Positions 13,261-13,430 of a stretch of 13,430 nucleotides of DNA are shown one piece after another. Made by a program: the position numbers and the translations under genes. The notes under the pieces were generated by a model. The model had not been told where the DNA came from, did not search any database, and was given only the letters and a program-made list of their open reading frames with translations. The stretch is from JAGQRJ01 sp041402045 (GTDB taxonomy: Bacteria; Planctomycetota; J058): contig JAWKSZ010000108.1 in assembly GCA_041402045.1 (NCBI GenBank), positions 1 to 13,430 of the forward strand, in the 5' to 3' direction. Numbering within the stretch: the first letter of the stretch is position 1; every line of letters starts with the position of its first letter.

Positions 13261-13430
13261 GAGTCCTCTGTTTCTGCGTGGGCGGGGCTAACGCGCCCCG
13301 ACCGGTTTGCCAACACAGAGGCAAAGTGCATGCCGTCCCACGGGTTCCGTGAGGGGCCCAATCCGCTCAAGGAATCGCTCAGGCGCGTCCCACGGCGCTG
13401 CTTCCGCGTCGCGTCACGCGCGGTTCTCAG
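13261..13430 (-). promoter_or_regulatory. Upstream region of the zincin operon
   Basis: 170 bp before the zincin ATG, ending at the window edge. On the minus strand a TTGGCA element, 16 bp and TTAGCC form a weak sigma-70-like candidate at about 13286-13313. CCTCTGT (13265-13271) and ACAGAGG (13315-13321) form a 7-bp inverted repeat around it. The AGAGGA ribosome-binding site is part of the proximal arm. No coding sequence recognised here. Confidence 0.3.

Noticed and set aside
12263..13324. N-terminal extension that would make the Cpreg-like protein 785 residues
   Set aside because: This part is an out-of-frame shadow of the zincin gene; the real start is the GTG at 12262 inside the GTGA overlap.
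1..13430. tRNA or rRNA genes
   Set aside because: No cloverleaf with a T-loop GGTTCRANYCC motif in context and no rRNA-like stretch found by eye on either strand.

Overview
The window is very GC-rich (about 70% by eye) and codes on both strands. A WaaP-type lipopolysaccharide kinase and a Sec-type signal peptide suggest a diderm bacterium. The lysine/alanine histone-H1-like tail, the Cpreg-like envelope protein and the many intergenic palindromes would suit a high-GC planctomycete- or myxobacterium-like lineage, but the phylum cannot be fixed from sequence alone. Two genes carry apparent frameshifts, so either a draft-quality assembly or real gene decay is possible.

Layout. 130-2121 (-): methionyl-tRNA synthetase with a C-terminal tRNA-binding domain. 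2122-2645: divergent intergenic region full of double-hairpin repeats. 2646-4067 (+): beta-propeller protein with a Lys-rich tail, overlapping by 8 nt a WaaP/Kdo-kinase-like gene (4060-4716, +). 4722-7790: two consecutive cassettes. Each holds one minus-strand gene, first an Imm5-like helical protein (4959-6287) and then an SMI1/KNR4 (SUKH) protein (6678-7655). Both genes sit between the same two kinds of flanking repeat, and the nonamer CGCCCACTC marks each boundary. 7713-8602 (-): an unrecognised helical protein broken at a seven-base homopolymer. 8808-9165: a 43-bp minisatellite whose plus strand repeatedly fits the G-quadruplex pattern. 9270-10253 (+): D-lactate dehydrogenase-type 2-hydroxyacid dehydrogenase. 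10257-10966: gene-free palindromic and duplicated DNA. 10967-12262 (-): membrane-anchored Cpreg-like protein with several apparent indels, translationally coupled through a GTGA overlap to a secreted HEFGH zincin upstream (12259-13260, -).

How it fits together. MetG and the lactate dehydrogenase are housekeeping/metabolic genes. The propeller-kinase pair and the zincin-anchor pair look like two small operons, the second certainly envelope-directed. The middle (4.7-8.7 kb) is an accessory block: two immunity-like genes with no recognisable toxin, in repeat-bounded cassettes. It is the best candidate here for something undescribed. A dispersed GTAGGGG hairpin family links all the intergenic regions; its stem sequence changes while pairing is kept.
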